From assembly GCA_001874305.1 (NCBI GenBank), contig MPCU01000002.1:372001-436000 (forward strand): a stretch of DNA of 64,000 nt, given 5' to 3'. The position numbers were made by a program, and so were the translations under genes. The DNA comes from Bacteriovorax sp. MedPE-SWde (GTDB lineage Bacteria > Bdellovibrionota > Bacteriovoracia > Bacteriovoracales > Bacteriovoracaceae). Under the pieces are notes generated by a model. It searched no databases. It had not been told where the DNA came from and saw only the letters and a list, made by a program, of their open reading frames with translations. Positions 61,213 through 64,000 of this stretch are shown here, one piece after another. Within the stretch, counting starts at the first letter, position 1. Every line of letters begins with the position of its first letter.

Positions 61213-62809
61213 ACTGATCAGCCTTTTCTATAAATGATTTAAATAATGGGTGTGGTCCGTGCGGACGAGATTTAAACTCTGGGTGATACTGACAAGCGAC
61301 AAAGTGAGGATGATCAGCTAACTCGACAACCTCAACTAAATTTAGATCTGTATTTCTTCCAGAGATCACAAGTCCACTTTCTTCAAGCTTATTTGCATAT
61401 AAATTATTAACTTCTAATCTATGTCTATGTCTTTCACTTATGCTCTTCTCTCCGTAGATTTCTCTCGCTCTTGAGCCTTCTAAAAGATCACAGTCATAAG
61501 CACCAAGCCTCATCGAGCCACCTTTACTAGCTGTTTCAGACTGACCTTCCATATAATGAACAAGAAGTTCTCCACCTGTCGAGAACTCTTCAGAAGTAGC
61601 TTCTTTAAGGTCACAAACATGTCTCGCAAATTCTATGATTGCAAGCTGCATACCTAAACATATACCAAAGAAAGGTACCTTGTTTTCTCTAGCATACTTA
61701 ATCGCCTTAATCTTTCCTTCAGTTCCCCTTTGGCCAAAACCACCAGGAACGAGAATTCCTTGAATCCCTTCAAGTAACTTTTCTCCACCATCTTTATCAA
61801 TCTCTTCAGCGTCCAGATAAACAGGCTTAAGTTTTACTTGAAGATTAATTGAAGCATGATTTAGAGCTTCATCGAGAGACTTATACGACTCCACTAGCTC
61901 CATATATTTTCCAACTATTCCAATTTTTACTTCTCTTAAAGGATTATCAAAATTATAAACAACATTCTTAAGATCTTCCACGTTTGGACGACTTGCCCAA
62001 ATCCCTAAGAGTTCACTAATCTTTTCATCAAGCCCTTGCTCATGAAAATTAAGAGGGACTTTATATATCGAATCAAGGTCTATAGATTGAAAGACGTTAT
62101 CTTTTGGTACATTACAGAACAGAGAAATCTTCTCAATAATACTCTCTTCAACATCTCTATCACTTCGACATAGAATCAGATTAGGAAATAACCCTTGAGA
62201 TCTAAGCTCTTTTACAGAGTGTTGGGCCGGCTTAGATTTTAACTCTCCTGCAGCACCTAAGTACGGAATTAAAACAAGGTGAATGAAGAGAACATTCTCA
62301 TGCCCCACATCATGTGCAAACTGTCTTATCGATTCAACATATGGAAGAGATTCAATATCTCCCACTGTTCCACCAATTTCTCCAATCAGTAAATCAGCAT
62401 CTTCTGCTGCGATATTAATTCTTCTCTTTATTTCATTTGAAACATGAGGAACAACTTGAACAGTTTTCCCAAGATACTTCCCTTCTCTTTCATTCTCAAT
62501 AACCTGCAAATAAACTTGACCAGTTGTGAAGTTACTTTGCTTGGAAAGAGTTAGTGAGGTAAAACGCTCATAATGACCTAAGTCTAAATCCGTTTCAGCT
62601 CCATCATCAGTAACAAAAACTTCCCCATGTTGAGTAGGACTCATTGTCCCTGGATCAACGTTTATATATGGATCCATCTTCAGCATATTGATCTTAATTC
62701 CTCTTCTTTCAAGAAGAGCTGCAATACTAGCTGCGGCCAATCCCTTACCTAGAGAGCTCGAAACTCCCCCAGTTATAAAGATATATTTCTTCTGTTGATT
62801 ATTTGCCAC
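61202..62809 (-). CDS. pyrG: CTP synthase
   Basis: 535 residues. Makes CTP from UTP, ATP and glutamine. Amidoligase P-loop FITGGVSSSLGKG and DPYINVDPGTMSPTQHGEV; glutaminase GVPFFGICLGMQLAIIEFARH with the catalytic Cys and YHPEFKSRP with His/Glu. It sits between kdsB and kdsA, overlapping both. CTP is the direct co-substrate of KdsB, so the grouping makes metabolic sense. Confidence 0.97.
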   Translation of the reverse strand: MANNQQKKYIFITGGVSSSLGKGLAAASIAALLERRGIKINMLKMDPYINVDPGTMSPTQHGEVFVTDDGAETDLDLGHYERFTSLTLSKQSNFTTGQVYLQVIENEREGKYLGKTVQVVPHVSNEIKRRINIAAEDADLLIGEIGGTVGDIESLPYVESIRQFAHDVGHENVLFIHLVLIPYLGAAGELKSKPAQHSVKELRSQGLFPNLILCRSDRDVEESIIEKISLFCNVPKDNVFQSIDLDSIYKVPLNFHEQGLDEKISELLGIWASRPNVEDLKNVVYNFDNPLREVKIGIVGKYMELVESYKSLDEALNHASINLQVKLKPVYLDAEEIDKDGGEKLLEGIQGILVPGGFGQRGTEGKIKAIKYARENKVPFFGICLGMQLAIIEFARHVCDLKEATSEEFSTGGELLVHYMEGQSETASKGGSMRLGAYDCDLLEGSRAREIYGEKSISERHRHRLEVNNLYANKLEESGLVISGRNTDLNLVEVVELADHPHFVACQYHPEFKSRPHGPHPLFKSFIEKADQYGK

Positions 62810-63557
62810 TTAAAACTCCCTCTATGTGTTCAATATCTTCAGGTGTATCTACACCGCAAAGGTACATATCTGTAGGAACAGCACCAATGGAAAATCCATT
62901 ATCTATCATTCTCAATTGTTCTAGACACTCTATCTCTTCATACTGACTCGGCCTTAGTGTACAAAAACTTTTAAGCACCTCTGGTTTAAAAGAATAAATA
63001 CCAATATGCAGAAACCACGACAGACCTTCTGTATTATTTCGATTATGAGGAAAAGAAGAACGTGTAAAGTAATGACATTTTCCAGATGTATTTGAATAAA
63101 TGGCCTTAACCTTATTGATATCTGTGTAACCAGAGTCAGTCATTGGCATTTTCTTAACAACTGTTCCAACATCAAATCCTTCAGTATCTTGAAACACTAA
63201 AAGTTCTCTTAAAAGTTCACCATTTATCAAAGGCTCATCACCTTGGACATTAACGATATAGTCGAAATTCTGGTCTTTAAAATAACGTTCATAAGCAATC
63301 TGAATTCTTTCCGACCCGCTAGGAACATCGTCATCAACCCTAACAACATGACCTCCAAAACCCTTTACTGTTTCTTCGATCTCATCATTATCGGTTACAA
63401 CGCAAACCACTGAGTCCTTCCAGTCTTCAACAATAGATTTACATCCATCATATACCCACTGAACCATTGGCCTATCAGAAATCTTTGCAAGAGGCTTCCC
63501 TGGAAACCTTGTAGAGGCATATCGAGATGGTATCAATACCAAAGCTTTTTTATCCAT
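62799..63557 (-). CDS. kdsB: CMP-Kdo synthetase (3-deoxy-manno-octulosonate cytidylyltransferase)
   Basis: 252 residues from ATG 63557 with AGGA upstream; the frame upstream to 63608 lies inside the promoter and is rejected. Activates Kdo with CTP for lipid A glycosylation. Blocks: IPSRYASTRFPGKPLAKI, VVTDNDEIEE, VNVQGDEPLI (Mg-binding Asp) and GIYSFKPEVLKSF. First gene of kdsB-pyrG-kdsA-kdsC. Confidence 0.95.
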   Translation of the reverse strand: MDKKALVLIPSRYASTRFPGKPLAKISDRPMVQWVYDGCKSIVEDWKDSVVCVVTDNDEIEETVKGFGGHVVRVDDDVPSGSERIQIAYERYFKDQNFDYIVNVQGDEPLINGELLRELLVFQDTEGFDVGTVVKKMPMTDSGYTDINKVKAIYSNTSGKCHYFTRSSFPHNRNNTEGLSWFLHIGIYSFKPEVLKSFCTLRPSQYEEIECLEQLRMIDNGFSIGAVPTDMYLCGVDTPEDIEHIEGVLSGK

Positions 63558-63579
63558 TATCCTATCCTTAGACGTCAAA

Positions 63580-63608
63580 ATTTTATCACTCAGAGTGATT
63601 TTTGGCAA
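63580..63608 (-). promoter_or_regulatory. Promoter of the kds operon with a spacer palindrome
   Basis: Minus strand TTGCCA (63603-63608), 17-base spacer, TGATAAAAT extended -10 (TAAAAT at 63580-63585). A perfect 15-bp palindrome ATCACTCAGAGTGAT (63585-63599) fills the spacer. Start near 63573, 16 bases before kdsB. Confidence 0.6.
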
Positions 63609-63627
63609 AGTATGATATTATCAATTG

Positions 63628-63987
63628 ATGAAATATTTTATGATTACCTCATGTGTCATTCACTCTCTCTTAATTAGTAACGCGGCAGCATATACTAGTG
63701 CACAAAATATTCAAGAGGCGATCATTACAGACCCTTCAATTTCAAGGCGATGTGAGAGTTTAGTTGGTAATCGCAAAAAGAAGATAAAGCACCGACAAAG
63801 ACTTACTTACCTTTCTCAAAGAAATAAGAAACTATTAAAGATCGCACCTAAAGAAAAGATATCTATCAAAAAGGTATTAAAAGAAAATCAAGAATCTATA
63901 TTAAAAGAGATGCGACTCACCAACCTAAAAATACAAGATATTGAAGAAAATATCATAAGGCGTGGTTGTCCAGGAATAAGTCTATAA
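63628..63987 (+). CDS. Small exported protein of unknown function
   Basis: 119 residues from ATG 63628 (a TTG three bases earlier is also in frame). Signal peptide MKYFMITSCVIHSLLISNAAA. The mature part is basic and helical with two Cys (RRCESL near residue 40 and RRGCPGISL at the end) that could form a disulfide. No family recognised. Divergent from the kds operon. Confidence 0.62.
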   Translation: MKYFMITSCVIHSLLISNAAAYTSAQNIQEAIITDPSISRRCESLVGNRKKKIKHRQRLTYLSQRNKKLLKIAPKEKISIKKVLKENQESILKEMRLTNLKIQDIEENIIRRGCPGISL

Positions 63988-64000
63988 ATAACACACTGAC

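Overview
The window is AT-rich (roughly 35-38% G+C by eye) and is a chromosomal segment of a Gram-negative bacterium. It carries a Kdo/LPS operon, a citrate synthase, a DNA polymerase III alpha subunit and many exported proteins with Lys/Glu-rich composition. The mix of abundant signal-peptide proteins of unknown family, secreted peptidoglycan-lytic enzymes, degenerate receiver/HD-GYP proteins, a very large kinase/AAA/histidine-kinase hybrid and C-minus ribosomal proteins fits a predatory Bdellovibrionota of the Bacteriovorax/Halobacteriovorax type. That assignment is an inference; no rRNA gene is present to prove it. I see no tRNA, rRNA, CRISPR array, insertion sequence or prophage.

Layout. 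1-6 kb: a truncated aldo/keto reductase, a phosphorylase-like gene translationally coupled to a spore-photoproduct-lyase-like radical SAM gene, then a large secreted protein with a membrane-anchored partner. 6-15 kb: rpmB (L28), a secreted protein with a GNAT-like tail, a subtilase, a PilZ-like protein, a DUF4340 protein, a His-rich cation diffusion facilitator, an HD-GYP protein and rpmG (L33). 15-25 kb: type B L31, a lone receiver, an Rsm22-like methyltransferase, gltA, a methyltransferase / sensor kinase / pyrE operon, two convergent receiver/HD-GYP paralogues with degenerate motifs, and sfsA. 25-30 kb: two divergent two-gene modules, each a lytic-transglycosylase-like exported protein plus a small membrane-anchored helical protein, separated by a palindrome-rich control region. 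30-38 kb: TPR protein, pyrD, a CsgG/FlgT-C lipoprotein, a FlgT-N-like exported protein and dnaE. 38-48 kb: an outer-membrane barrel protein behind a candidate sigma-54 promoter, a Tat/lipobox PhoX phosphatase, a 48-residue lipoprotein-like ORF, a HAD-like protein, and a response regulator coupled to a 1719-residue pseudokinase/AAA/GAF/histidine kinase. 48-64 kb: guaB-guaA with a long inverted repeat over the guaB ribosome-binding site, a FecR-like protein and TPR lipoprotein pair, DUF1176 and DUF2064 proteins, a BtuF-like protein without signal peptide, a DsbD/ScsB-type reductase, gpsA, a DUF493 protein, a minimal histidine kinase, and the kdsB-pyrG-kdsA-kdsC operon.

How the genes fit together. 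Housekeeping functions are nucleotide synthesis (pyrE, pyrD, pyrG, guaB, guaA), LPS Kdo synthesis, replication and translation. The accessory layer is envelope-directed: proteases, peptidoglycan-lytic enzymes, lipoproteins, barrel proteins and disulfide control. The signalling layer (three receiver/HD-GYP proteins, a PilZ-like protein, several kinases and lone receivers) suggests elaborate lifestyle control. The parts most worth a second look are the duplicated lytic-enzyme/anchored-partner modules and their shared control region, the phosphorylase/SPL-like pair lacking the usual SPL catalytic cysteine, the pseudokinase hybrid, the guaB leader, the spacer palindrome in the kds promoter, and three to four genes whose -10 elements sit 5-7 bases before the start codon.
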